Below are positions 29,331-37,098 of a stretch of 64,000 bases of DNA, in pieces. Position 1 is the first letter of the stretch; every line of letters starts with the position of its first letter. The DNA comes from Desulfosediminicola ganghwensis (GTDB lineage: Bacteria; Desulfobacterota; Desulfobulbia; Desulfobulbales; Desulfocapsaceae): positions 4,645,001 through 4,709,000 of the forward strand of contig NZ_CP050699.1 of the NCBI RefSeq assembly GCF_005116675.2, read 5' to 3'. The position numbers and the translations under genes are program-made. The notes beneath the pieces were generated by a model. It searched no databases. It was not told the DNA's origin and worked only from the letters and a program-made list of their open reading frames with translations.

Positions 29331-29876
29331 CTAGGCAGCACTTGTATCGGCAGTATCGGCAGCATGCTCTGACGGATCAGCATGGACCTGGCGAAGCTGC
29401 TCGGGGCTGAACTTCTTTCTGATCCTGCGCAGCATCGCGTTCGCCTGTTGTGCTGGAGCATCTTCAAGAACCATGACACTGCGGTCTGCATAGGCTGTAA
29501 GTTGCAACTTCTTGTCCACAAACTTAAAAGTGTGGCTCCAGTTGACTTCAATTGTTTCAGGGTTTTCATCAATTGGTGCTGCGAGTCGCTCACCGTCTTT
29601 TGCCAGCTGCACGCAATCGCAATCGGTCATCTCCAGCAACCAGGCGTCACCTTTTTCCGTTGAGTAAAAGAAAAAGACACCAATCTCCTTCACCGCCGCC
29701 TCACGCGTGACAGCTAATTCCTGAATCGCCTCAACACCACCCATCAGGGTTATCTTGATCTGTTCCGCGGGGGTCAGTTGTCTCGGACGCGCTGCCTCAT
29801 CCTTTCGTGCACAACAATGCTTATACTTTTTACCGCTCTGACACGGACATTTCTCATTCCTGCCAATTTTCGTCAT
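29331..29876 (-). CDS. SEC-C motif protein
   Basis: The 181-residue protein opens with a zinc-binding SEC-C motif (GRNEKCPCQSGKKYKHCC). The remainder is unrecognised, with a possible OB- or cystatin-like mixed fold. SEC-C motifs bind zinc and often mediate contact with SecB or ribosomes in SecA. The VanZ-like gene follows after about 10 bases. Confidence 0.8.
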   Translation of the reverse strand: MTKIGRNEKCPCQSGKKYKHCCARKDEAARPRQLTPAEQIKITLMGGVEAIQELAVTREAAVKEIGVFFFYSTEKGDAWLLEMTDCDCVQLAKDGERLAAPIDENPETIEVNWSHTFKFVDKKLQLTAYADRSVMVLEDAPAQQANAMLRRIRKKFSPEQLRQVHADPSEHAADTADTSAA

Positions 29877-30031
29877 GGTTCACCTTACATAAAACTTTAT
29901 GGCTCCGGACTCAGTCAGATACTCACCTTATCCCTGCAAATAGCAACTGTAATACAGTCCCGCCTATTATACAGGGCTTAATGTCAGGTGGAGCACAACC
30001 ATTCCCGGAGCAAACTCACAACCGCAACCTA

Positions 30032-32203
30032 TTACGCACACTTACTGTATCCGCAATCGTGGCATGTTTCACAACCTTCCTCAAAAACCAGCGTTCCTGA
30101 GCACTCGGGACAGGTACTGGAAAAACCGCGCTGGGTACCTGCGAGGAAAGATTTCAGCAGCTTACCCAATTGAGCGGGAAGGTCAAGCATATGTCCACTT
30201 GAGCGGTCCAGTTGCTTGATAATCTCGTCCATCGGTACATTGAAGCGAAGGGCGAGCGAAACCAGGCGGCACGTGGTGGTCCACATTGTCGATTTGTCCT
30301 TGAGATCAACCCGGTTGTCAAATGGGAATTTGGCGAAAACCTCCATCGGCTTTTCATTCTCATCAAAACAGACAATTATATAGACCGATTTCTGATCCTG
30401 ATCTTTCACACGGTAGCGCTTGGCATCAAGGGTATCCGGGAGGTTATTTTTCACCAGACCGCTCTCGCCCACTATAACGCTATCATCCCGCTGAGACGCT
30501 TCCTTGGTGTTCAGTACCTGGGAATCACGGGAACCGTCACGATAAACGGTCAATCCTTTGCATCCCAGCTGATAGCCGGTGATATACGAGAGCTTTACCT
30601 CATCGCGACTCGCGCTGTTTGGCAGGTTGATTGTCTTGGAGATTGAACTGTCCACTCCGTTTTGCTGGAGAACACCCTGCATGCCGATATGATCCTCCGG
30701 ACCAATATCCTGGGCAGTGCGAAAAATTTCCTGCCACCTTGCAGGAATCTCCTCATGGCCAATAACAGTCCCGGAATCAGCGACTTTGCTCATCAACTCT
30801 TCAGAATAAAAGCCCTCCTCCCTGGCTATTTTCTCAAAGAGTTTGTTGACCATCATTAAACGATCACCGTCCATGACATGCTTGATCATGACGATGGAGA
30901 AATAGGGCTCACAGCCGGAAGCGCAATCTGCGATCATTGAGACTGTGCCTGTGGGCTGAATAGAAGTCAGTGCAGCATTCCTTCTTGGCGCATAATCATT
31001 AAATTTAGAGTCATAAGCAGGAAATGCTCCCTTGGTTTCGGCAAGTTTCTCGGATTGAGCTGCTGCAGCCTCACGAATGAAGCTCATCACCTCACCTGAA
31101 ACCTTGCGGCCTTCTTCGCTCGCATAGGGAATCTGCAACTGAATCAGCATGTCGTGGAGTCCCATAATTCCCATGCCGATTTTGCGCGTCTTCAGGGTCA
31201 TTTCTTCGATTTCGGGAATCGGAAAACGGTTACAGTCGATCACGTTATCCAAAAATACCGTCGCACTCGCGACAATGGTTCTCAGGCGGTCATAATCAAT
31301 AGCGCCGTTGACCACAAAGTTCGCCAGATTAATCGAACCGAGGTTACAACTCTCATATGGTAACAGCCATTGCTCCCCACACGGGTTCGTTGCTTCGAAC
31401 TCGCCCAGTTGCGGAGTCATGTTGGCCTTATTCGCGGTATCAATAAAGAGAACGCCGGGTTCACCATTATGCCAGGCAAGATCAATTATCTTTTCAAAGA
31501 CTCCCCGGGCATCCAGGCTGCGAACAACCTGCTTGGTTGAAGGCTCGATCAACTCATAATCTGTGCCCTCTTCCACCGCCTTCATGAAGACATCGGTAAT
31601 GGCGACACTGAAGTTGAAGTTGTTGAAACGATTCTGATCCTCTTTAGCAGAGATAAAATCCATAATATCAGGATGATCGACCCGGAGCACACCCATGTTC
31701 GCTCCGCGGCGCTTACCACCCTGCTTAATGGTTTCGGTCGCAGCATCAAAAACCGCCGCAAACGAGAGAGGACCGGAAGCCACCCCCTGGGTTGATCGTA
31801 CAGAAGCATTCTTCGAGCGCAGCCTCGAAAAGGAGTAACCGGTTCCACCACCGGTCTTATGGACCAGAGCACCATTGCGGATAGCTGTGAAAATGCCATC
31901 CATGGAATCTTCCACGGGGAGAACGAAACAGGCGGAAAGTTGCCCGATATCAGTTCCGGCATTCATCAGACAAGGAGAATTAGGAAGAAAATCCATGTGA
32001 TATATCATATGGAAGAAGCCTTCTTTCATCTCTTCGTAAGCAGGACTCCCCTTATCCACCTCCGCGACAGCCTGTGCAACCCTGCGGCATAAAGATTCCC
32101 AGGTTTCAACAGGCTTCCCCTCGCCATCTTTGAGATAATACCGCCGGGCCAGGACAGTTTCTGCGGTACTCGTCAATTCCTGCTTGGTCAAATCAGGTGC
32201 CAT
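30032..32203 (-). CDS. nrdJ: adenosylcobalamin-dependent (class II) ribonucleotide reductase
   Basis: This cytoplasmic enzyme reduces ribonucleotides using adenosylcobalamin as the radical source. From the ATG at 32203 the protein has 723 residues; the open frame continues to 32227, but GAGAGGAGTGT directly precedes the internal ATG. Seen: redox Cys in LSACFVLPVEDS, the catalytic N-x-C-x-E as NPCGEQW with the partner Cys in ESCNLGSINLA, the barrel segment KIGMGIMGLHDML, and a C-terminal Cys-rich zinc motif (CPECSGTLVF, CETCHDCGYSKC). A B12 riboswitch lies on the same strand about 1.1 kb upstream. Confidence 0.95.
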   Translation of the reverse strand: MAPDLTKQELTSTAETVLARRYYLKDGEGKPVETWESLCRRVAQAVAEVDKGSPAYEEMKEGFFHMIYHMDFLPNSPCLMNAGTDIGQLSACFVLPVEDSMDGIFTAIRNGALVHKTGGGTGYSFSRLRSKNASVRSTQGVASGPLSFAAVFDAATETIKQGGKRRGANMGVLRVDHPDIMDFISAKEDQNRFNNFNFSVAITDVFMKAVEEGTDYELIEPSTKQVVRSLDARGVFEKIIDLAWHNGEPGVLFIDTANKANMTPQLGEFEATNPCGEQWLLPYESCNLGSINLANFVVNGAIDYDRLRTIVASATVFLDNVIDCNRFPIPEIEEMTLKTRKIGMGIMGLHDMLIQLQIPYASEEGRKVSGEVMSFIREAAAAQSEKLAETKGAFPAYDSKFNDYAPRRNAALTSIQPTGTVSMIADCASGCEPYFSIVMIKHVMDGDRLMMVNKLFEKIAREEGFYSEELMSKVADSGTVIGHEEIPARWQEIFRTAQDIGPEDHIGMQGVLQQNGVDSSISKTINLPNSASRDEVKLSYITGYQLGCKGLTVYRDGSRDSQVLNTKEASQRDDSVIVGESGLVKNNLPDTLDAKRYRVKDQDQKSVYIIVCFDENEKPMEVFAKFPFDNRVDLKDKSTMWTTTCRLVSLALRFNVPMDEIIKQLDRSSGHMLDLPAQLGKLLKSFLAGTQRGFSSTCPECSGTLVFEEGCETCHDCGYSKCA

Positions 32204-32649
32204 ACACTCCTCTCTTCTCTTACTCATAATGGTTATGAAAGTTCAACTGAATCACGCCCTTGCTTTTTGCACAGAACTGTCTCTTTTCCCCGAAGTAAAC
32301 ATGCGAAATTCAGAACAAAATCGTGTGACGGCAAAACCGACACACACCAGCTTATACCCTACATTTATGGTATGCTCAACAAGAAACTACAATATGTTGT
32401 GGGAATCAATATTGTTACAGCACCTAGCAAATCTCTTGAGTCCGGCAAACAACTGTGACATTGGGCGCTCCGTGCCAGGAGGTCTGTGAGTGCGCTAGAC
32501 AACCAGCCTGATATTTTTTTTTCAAGGTAAAAATTGAACTCAATCCCGTTGCAATCAGAGGTGCTTCACGCACAGTCTTAAAAAATGACTTACATCCGCC
32601 AACAACTGCCTTCTCCAGACCCCAAAAACAGTTTTGCAGCGCATTGGAT

Positions 32650-32729
32650 GTCGGCAGTTCCTGTCGATGTGCCCCACTCTATGCATAACTGGCACTTGGC
32701 TTGGGCACCATCAAACTATCACTGCCGAC
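32650..32729. repeat. nested inverted repeat, possible structured RNA
   Basis: The outer arms GTCGGCAGT (32650-32658) and ACTGCCGAC (32721-32729) are perfect complements. Inside them GTGCCC (32669-32674) pairs with GGGCAC (32703-32708). No T run follows. It may be a structured transcript or a decayed element. Confidence 0.4.
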
Positions 32730-32740
32730 TTACAAAATTA

Positions 32741-32896
32741 TTATATTCTTCTTTCTTGTCGAACCTTTATGTGACATACTTTTCGTTGCTGTTTATGGAG
32801 AGCTCCATGGGCTTTCCTCATAATTGCTTGAAACGAGTCCCAATCACGGGTTCCCAGCAGTCCTTGTTTCATATTGGCAATCACATTCTTTTCCAT
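32741..32896 (-). CDS. candidate small basic protein, 51 residues
   Basis: The ORF begins at the ATG 32894-32896, six bases after GGAGG on the minus strand, which is the best ribosome binding site in this interval. The product is rich in Lys and Arg (MEKNVIANMKQGLLGTRDWD to KVRQERRI). I recognise no family. The frame extends further upstream without a better start. It could be spurious. Confidence 0.3.
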   Translation of the reverse strand: MEKNVIANMKQGLLGTRDWDSFQAIMRKAHGALHKQQRKVCHIKVRQERRI

Positions 32897-33098
32897 CCTC
32901 ATCCTCCAGGTTTTGGGTGTGTGGGACAAAACCAACGCGATTCGGCCGGCAATTACCTGTATTCGTTGTCCCTGATAGACTGAGGTACGTAGAGCCGTAC
33001 GCTTCAGACAGTGTAATTTTCGATCCACGACCCAACACCTATCTCCCCTGCCTCCAGGACACCAGAGACAACACAGCATTACCGCACTGATACCGGAG

Positions 33099-33142
33099 AA
33101 AACACACTCGGTTGCGTCAAGAAACCGAAAACTGTGTGTTTT
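33099..33142 (-). terminator. hairpin directly after the riboswitch mini-ORF
   Basis: AAAACACAC and CGGTT pair with AACCG and GTGTGTTTT. On the minus strand the hairpin begins one base after the TAG of the 42-codon ORF and ends in TTTTCT, so it is a plausible intrinsic terminator. Confidence 0.6.
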
Positions 33143-33143
33143 G

Positions 33144-33272
33144 CTACAGTTTGGCAGTCATAGCTATGGCATAGTAAAGCACCTGTTCTTTGGGAACCGG
33201 TCGAATATACAGCGGAGACAAACAGGAAATTACTCGTTCTAATTCACAAAAATACTGAATGGACTGGGACAC
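33144..33272 (-). CDS. candidate 42-residue ORF downstream of the B12 riboswitch
   Basis: It reads from GTG (33270-33272) to TAG (33144-33146) on the minus strand. AGGGAG lies eight bases before the GTG. The product has a natural-looking composition (MSQSIQYFCELERVISCLSP, then LYIRPVPKEQVLYYAIAMTA) but matches no family that I know. It starts about 70 bases after the riboswitch and is closed by a hairpin one base after its stop, so it looks like the direct target of the switch or a leader peptide. An overlapping frame from the ATG next to the riboswitch end is an alternative. Confidence 0.4.
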   Translation of the reverse strand: MSQSIQYFCELERVISCLSPLYIRPVPKEQVLYYAIAMTAKL

Positions 33273-33339
33273 GGTTACTCTCCCTTATCGCGAGGTGATG
33301 AGTTACACAAATACACAAGGCCAAATGCCAGTTCGTTTG

Positions 33340-33500
33340 CATGGCAGGTCTTCGGACTCACGGGCATTAAAAGCACCTACTCGTCACCGCTTCCCGGGCA
33401 AACCCAGTGCTCTCTGGTGACTTTCGTTCCCGCTTACCGCTGCGCGACAGTTCCGGACTCTCACCGGATTCCCTTTTCACGTTTTCAGCACAGCTGAATC
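33340..33500 (-). ncRNA. cobalamin (B12) riboswitch
   Basis: Read on the minus strand, this segment contains the hallmark blocks of the AdoCbl riboswitch in order: GGGAATCCGGTGAGAGTCC, GGAACTGTCGCGCAGCGGTA, the CACTGGG...CCCGGGAAG region, GGTGACGAG, and the closing CCGTGAGTCCGAAGACCTG. The B12 box and kissing-loop parts are therefore complete. It points toward a 42-codon ORF and, 1.1 kb further, the B12-dependent nrdJ. These switches usually turn expression off when cobalamin is plentiful. Confidence 0.93.
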
Positions 33501-33981
33501 AGAACCACACAAACTCCAACACTTCGATAAACATACCATATAATGTATTACCAAAAGACTATACCTCTATATCGTGGACTCGTCCAATATATTCTCTCTT
33601 AGAGTACAATTTTTTCAACTTCCCTGCAGCATCAGCCTGTTGGCGTGATATCATGTACATAGTAAACTGATAATTTGCCCAAACGTCCCCTCTTCTTCGC
33701 CTTACCCTGAAGAGCCCAATATAAAAATTAATATGAGGCAACCTGCTAAACAGACTGGTATATTTCCATTGATACAGGTGGTTACGGTTAAAATATTATA
33801 TAATTACCACTAAAAGCTTAGCTTACGATTTGTGAGGGGTTATTCACTCATCTGTCATGCCTCACACTTTATGCCTGTCTCCTCACCGTTTCAGGCTTGG
33901 CTCTATTGGGAACCAGAAAAGATTGTATGATTATTCTAGTGTGAAGCATATACACGCAGAACTATTCCTCGTTATCTCCCG
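33501..33981. other. AT-rich intergenic region
   Basis: This stretch separates the divergent riboswitch transcript and the hydrolase gene and must contain both promoters. No gene is recognised. Confidence 0.4.
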
Positions 33982-34809
33982 ATGAAACTTTACTCCCGTA
34001 TAATTGGTCAAGGTGAACCCGTCATTATTTTGCACGGACTTTTCGGCATGTCTGACAACTGGCTGAGCATCGCCAAAGGCCTTGCCAACTCAGGATATTG
34101 TGTCCATGTTCCTGATCTTAGAAATCACGGTCGTTCACCACACAAGGCCAGCCATCGATATACCGACATGTGTGAGGATATTCTCGAATACATAGCCCAA
34201 CATAACCTGGAAAGATTCTCCCTTATCGGGCACTCCATGGGCGGTAAACTCGCGATGATTTTCGGCCTGCTCAACCCGGAACTTCTCGAAAAACTCATCA
34301 TTGTAGATATCGCCCCGTCGCGTTACGATCTCAATACCAGCGGATTCCACGACAATCTTATTTCAACCTTGCTGGGGATAGATCTTCATCTCCATACAAG
34401 CCGGGCAACAGTCAGGCAACAACTGTGTGAAACTTTGGGCGACGAGTCCCTGGCACAATTCCTGGTCAAAAACCTCACCCGACAAGGTAACTCTGATAAA
34501 AGACTTGCCTGGAAACCCAACCTGCCCGTGCTGCAATCCGCACTTAATCACCTGATGACCGGCCTCGAAGACCTGGAACTTTACGCACCCTGCACTGTGC
34601 CCACCCTGTTTGTCAAAGGTGGCGAATCAAACTATTATCTGCCTGAGCATGAACAGGACCGCATTCACTTTTTCCCAAACTCTTCATTGGTCGAAGTGGA
34701 AAAAGCCGGCCACTGGCTGCACAGTGAACAACCCGACATTTTCATGAACTACGTCACCTCTTTCTTAGCAAGCTCAACTCTTTTACCCAATACAAACGCA
34801 TCCCCCTGA
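33982..34809 (+). CDS. alpha/beta hydrolase (YbfF-like esterase)
   Basis: The 275-residue cytoplasmic protein has an N-terminal HGLFGMSDNW oxyanion region, the nucleophile elbow GHSMGGK (Ser near residue 85), a late acidic residue in TLFVKGGESNY and the catalytic His in KAGHWLHSE. The substrate is unknown; close families hydrolyse short acyl esters. Its last codons and stop are formed by the first heptamer of a downstream period-7 repeat, so the true C-terminus may have been altered. Confidence 0.88.
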   Translation: MKLYSRIIGQGEPVIILHGLFGMSDNWLSIAKGLANSGYCVHVPDLRNHGRSPHKASHRYTDMCEDILEYIAQHNLERFSLIGHSMGGKLAMIFGLLNPELLEKLIIVDIAPSRYDLNTSGFHDNLISTLLGIDLHLHTSRATVRQQLCETLGDESLAQFLVKNLTRQGNSDKRLAWKPNLPVLQSALNHLMTGLEDLELYAPCTVPTLFVKGGESNYYLPEHEQDRIHFFPNSSLVEVEKAGHWLHSEQPDIFMNYVTSFLASSTLLPNTNASP

Positions 34810-34844
34810 CTCCTGACACCTCACCTCTAGCCCCTGACTTCTCA
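34803..34844 (+). repeat. period-7 tandem repeat, block 1 (CCCCTGA type)
   Basis: Six consecutive heptamers are related: CCCCTGA, CTCCTGA, CACCTCA, CCTCTAG, CCCCTGA, CTTCTCA. The first contains the TGA stop of the hydrolase gene. This resembles short tandemly repeated repetitive sequences known from cyanobacteria and some other bacteria. Confidence 0.75.
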
Positions 34845-34868
34845 CGGTCTTTTTCCCCGTACTACCCG

Positions 34869-35019
34869 CAGTTTCAGTTGCCTTTGCAGCAGCAGTTACA
34901 TCCCACGTCCAACTTGCAGTTTCTCTGGCTGTAGCAGTTACATCCAACCTGCAGTTACTTTTGCAGTAGCAGTTCCGTCCAACGTCCAACATCCCACGTC
35001 CAACCTACAGTTACAGTTT
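34869..35019 (+). repeat. period-7 tandem repeat, block 2 (TCCAACG / AGTTACA type)
   Basis: About twenty heptamers in register, such as AGTTACA, TCCCACG, TCCAACT, TGCAGTT, CAGTAGC, TCCAACG and TCCAACA. They form three larger units, each opening with AGTTACA or AGTTCCG. The period holds across the whole block with few breaks. Together with block 1 it fills most of the gap before the hcp promoter. Confidence 0.8.
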
Positions 35020-35041
35020 CTTTTTAAGAAAAAATATCAAA

Positions 35042-35057
35042 TTTGACCCAGGTCAAA
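35042..35057 (+). promoter_or_regulatory. HcpR-type operator upstream of hcp
   Basis: TTTGACCCAGGTCAAA is a perfect inverted repeat and contains TTGAC-N4-GTCAA, the site described for the FNR/CRP-family regulator HcpR in sulfate reducers. A -10 element TATAAC lies at 35078-35083, which puts the site centre near -40, a normal position for an activator. Confidence 0.8.
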
Positions 35058-35223
35058 GAGAGATTCCGCCGTTCTGCTATAACTAGCACCATAAATGATT
35101 CACAAGGCACCGGTATCAACCGGTCTGCTACCAGTTTTCGCCAGCGACCATTGCAGCTGTTCAACTACAACACACAACTGGTCAATGTTCGACGACTCTC
35201 ATCACAACGAAAAAGGAGCCATC

Positions 35224-36939
35224 ATGGCAATGTTCTGTTTTCAATGTCAGGAAGCCGCTAAGGGTACAGGTTGCACAGTTAAAGGAGTATGCGGTAAGCA
35301 GGAGTCCACGGCAAACCTGCAGGATCTTCTTATTTTTGACCTCAAGGGAATTGCTGTTCTAGCGAAAAACCTGAAAGAAGCCGGGGTTGTAATAGATTCA
35401 AATGTTGGTCTTTTCCTTGCCCAGGGACTTTTCACTACCATTACCAACGCTAACTTCGATGACACAAGCCTTGAAAACTGGATTGGCCGCTCCCAGACCA
35501 TTAAAAGGCAACTGAAGCGTCAACTGGACGGCCTGCAATCAACCAGCGCTCAACAGTCAATCTGGTCCAGACTTCTCAATTTTCTGAACCCATCAGAGGA
35601 AGCTTCCAAAAGTGACAAGCTCGCTGCAGCTGCCCTCTGGTTTGCCCAGGATAAAACCATTTATCAGGAAAAGGCAGCAACTGTCGGAGTCCTCGCCACC
35701 ACTGACGAAGATGTGCGTTCTCTTAGAGAACTGCTGATCCTTGGTCTGAAAGGTATCGGCGCCTATGCAGATCACGCTGCTGTTCTCGGAGTTGAAAAGG
35801 ATGAGGTGTATGACTTCATGATCGAAGCGCTGGCCTCCACAACCGAGGATCTGTCGGTCGATGAGATGGTTGCACTGGTTCTGAAAGCCGGTGAATGCGC
35901 TGTTACCACCATGGCAGCCCTTGATGCTGCCAACACGTCTGCCTATGGCAACCCTGAAATTACAGAAGTAAGCCTTGAAGTAGGAGATAAGCCGGGAATT
36001 CTTATCAGTGGTCACGACCTCAAGGACCTTGAGGAACTCCTTATCCAGACCGAGGGCCAGGGGCTCGACATCTACACCCATGGTGAAATGCTGCCGGCCA
36101 ACTACTACCCGACCTTCAAGAAATATACACACCTCAAGGGAAATTACGGGGATTCCTGGTGGCATCAGAACAAGGATTTTGAGACCTTCAACGGCCCGAT
36201 CCTTATGACCACCAACTGCATTGTACCGGTGAAGGATTCGTACAGGAATCGTATCTACACGACAGGTATGACCGGTTACCCGGGCGTTCAGCACATTGAC
36301 GACAGGATAGACAGCAGGGCCAAGGATTTCTCTGCCATTATCGAGCAGGCTAAGAAGTGCGCTTCGCCAAAGGCCATAGAGACCGGCAGTCTGATAGGCG
36401 GATTCGCCCACAATCAGGTACTCGCCTTAGCGGATAAAGTAGTTGATGCTGTAAAATCAGGCGCAATCAAGCGCTTTGTGGTTATGGCCGGTTGCGATGG
36501 CCGGCAAAAAGGGCGTGGCTATTTCACAGAGCTAGCCGAAAATCTTCCTGAGGATACTGTAATCCTGACCGCAGGGTGCGCGAAATACCGATACAACAAG
36601 CTGAACCTCGGAGACATCGGCGGTATCCCCCGAGTTCTTGATGCAGGTCAATGTAATGACAGCTATTCTCTCGCTGTAATTGCCCTGAAACTGAAAGAAG
36701 TATTTGAGCTGGAAGATATTAATGAGCTGCCAATCTCATTTGATCTCGGCTGGTATGAGCAGAAAGCGGTCGCGGTACTACTTGCCCTGCTCCACCTGGG
36801 GGTGAAGGGAATCCGTCTTGGACCGACTCTGCCGGCGTTTGTTTCGCCAAATGTTCTCAATGTTCTGGTGGACAACTTTGACATAAAACCGATCTCGACA
36901 GTGCAGGAAGATATTACAGCTATGATGCAAGGTAACTAA
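35224..36939 (+). CDS. hcp: hybrid cluster protein (hydroxylamine reductase / NO reductase), class I
   Basis: The 571-residue cytoplasmic protein reduces NO or hydroxylamine with a hybrid Fe-S-O cluster. The N-terminal Cys at 5, 8, 17 and 23 follow C-x2-C-x8-C-x5-C, the class I spacing typical of strict anaerobes. Hybrid-cluster ligand regions are visible ([54 protein letters not shown]). The open frame extends upstream to 35095, but AAAAAGGAG seven bases before the ATG at 35224 decides the start. An HcpR site lies upstream and a terminator downstream. Confidence 0.96.
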   Translation: MAMFCFQCQEAAKGTGCTVKGVCGKQESTANLQDLLIFDLKGIAVLAKNLKEAGVVIDSNVGLFLAQGLFTTITNANFDDTSLENWIGRSQTIKRQLKRQLDGLQSTSAQQSIWSRLLNFLNPSEEASKSDKLAAAALWFAQDKTIYQEKAATVGVLATTDEDVRSLRELLILGLKGIGAYADHAAVLGVEKDEVYDFMIEALASTTEDLSVDEMVALVLKAGECAVTTMAALDAANTSAYGNPEITEVSLEVGDKPGILISGHDLKDLEELLIQTEGQGLDIYTHGEMLPANYYPTFKKYTHLKGNYGDSWWHQNKDFETFNGPILMTTNCIVPVKDSYRNRIYTTGMTGYPGVQHIDDRIDSRAKDFSAIIEQAKKCASPKAIETGSLIGGFAHNQVLALADKVVDAVKSGAIKRFVVMAGCDGRQKGRGYFTELAENLPEDTVILTAGCAKYRYNKLNLGDIGGIPRVLDAGQCNDSYSLAVIALKLKEVFELEDINELPISFDLGWYEQKAVAVLLALLHLGVKGIRLGPTLPAFVSPNVLNVLVDNFDIKPISTVQEDITAMMQGN

Positions 36940-36973
36940 CCATTGTAACTACTCCTTGTAATACCTTTCTGTC

Positions 36974-37016
36974 GGCCTGCCCTCTCCTCCTTCCTGGAGT
37001 CGGGCAGGCCTCTTTT
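36974..37016. terminator. terminator between hcp and the DUF3857 gene
   Basis: GGCCTGCCC and GGGCAGGCC form the stem, followed by TCTTTT on the plus strand. It serves hcp and lies 80 bases from the end of the convergent DUF3857 gene. Confidence 0.85.
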
Positions 37017-37098
37017 ATCTGAATAGATCGCTACCCCCTGTGTCTTTGATAGTTCGGTAAAGAAATCAGCAAACCTGTAAATCATTGGAACTGACTTT

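Larger units (their letters stand above)
32204..33143 (-). other. gene-poor interval between riboswitch mini-ORF and nrdJ
   Basis: About 0.9 kb without a recognised gene. It holds a candidate 51-codon ORF at 32741-32896, a nested inverted repeat at 32650-32729, and two imperfect AT-rich palindromes around CAATATTG and ACAACATATTGT (32388-32418) upstream of nrdJ that vaguely recall NrdR boxes but have the wrong spacing. Confidence 0.4.

Noticed and set aside
32388-32418. AT-rich palindromes upstream of nrdJ as NrdR boxes
   Set aside because: The centres are 16 bases apart and both depart from the consensus; true NrdR box pairs are usually about 31-32 bases centre to centre.
32585-32983. 132-codon plus-strand frame
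   Set aside because: It has no ribosome binding site, unnatural composition, and overlaps a better-supported small frame on the other strand.
35593-36411. 272-codon minus-strand open frame
   Set aside because: It is antisense to hcp, whose cluster ligands are all present.
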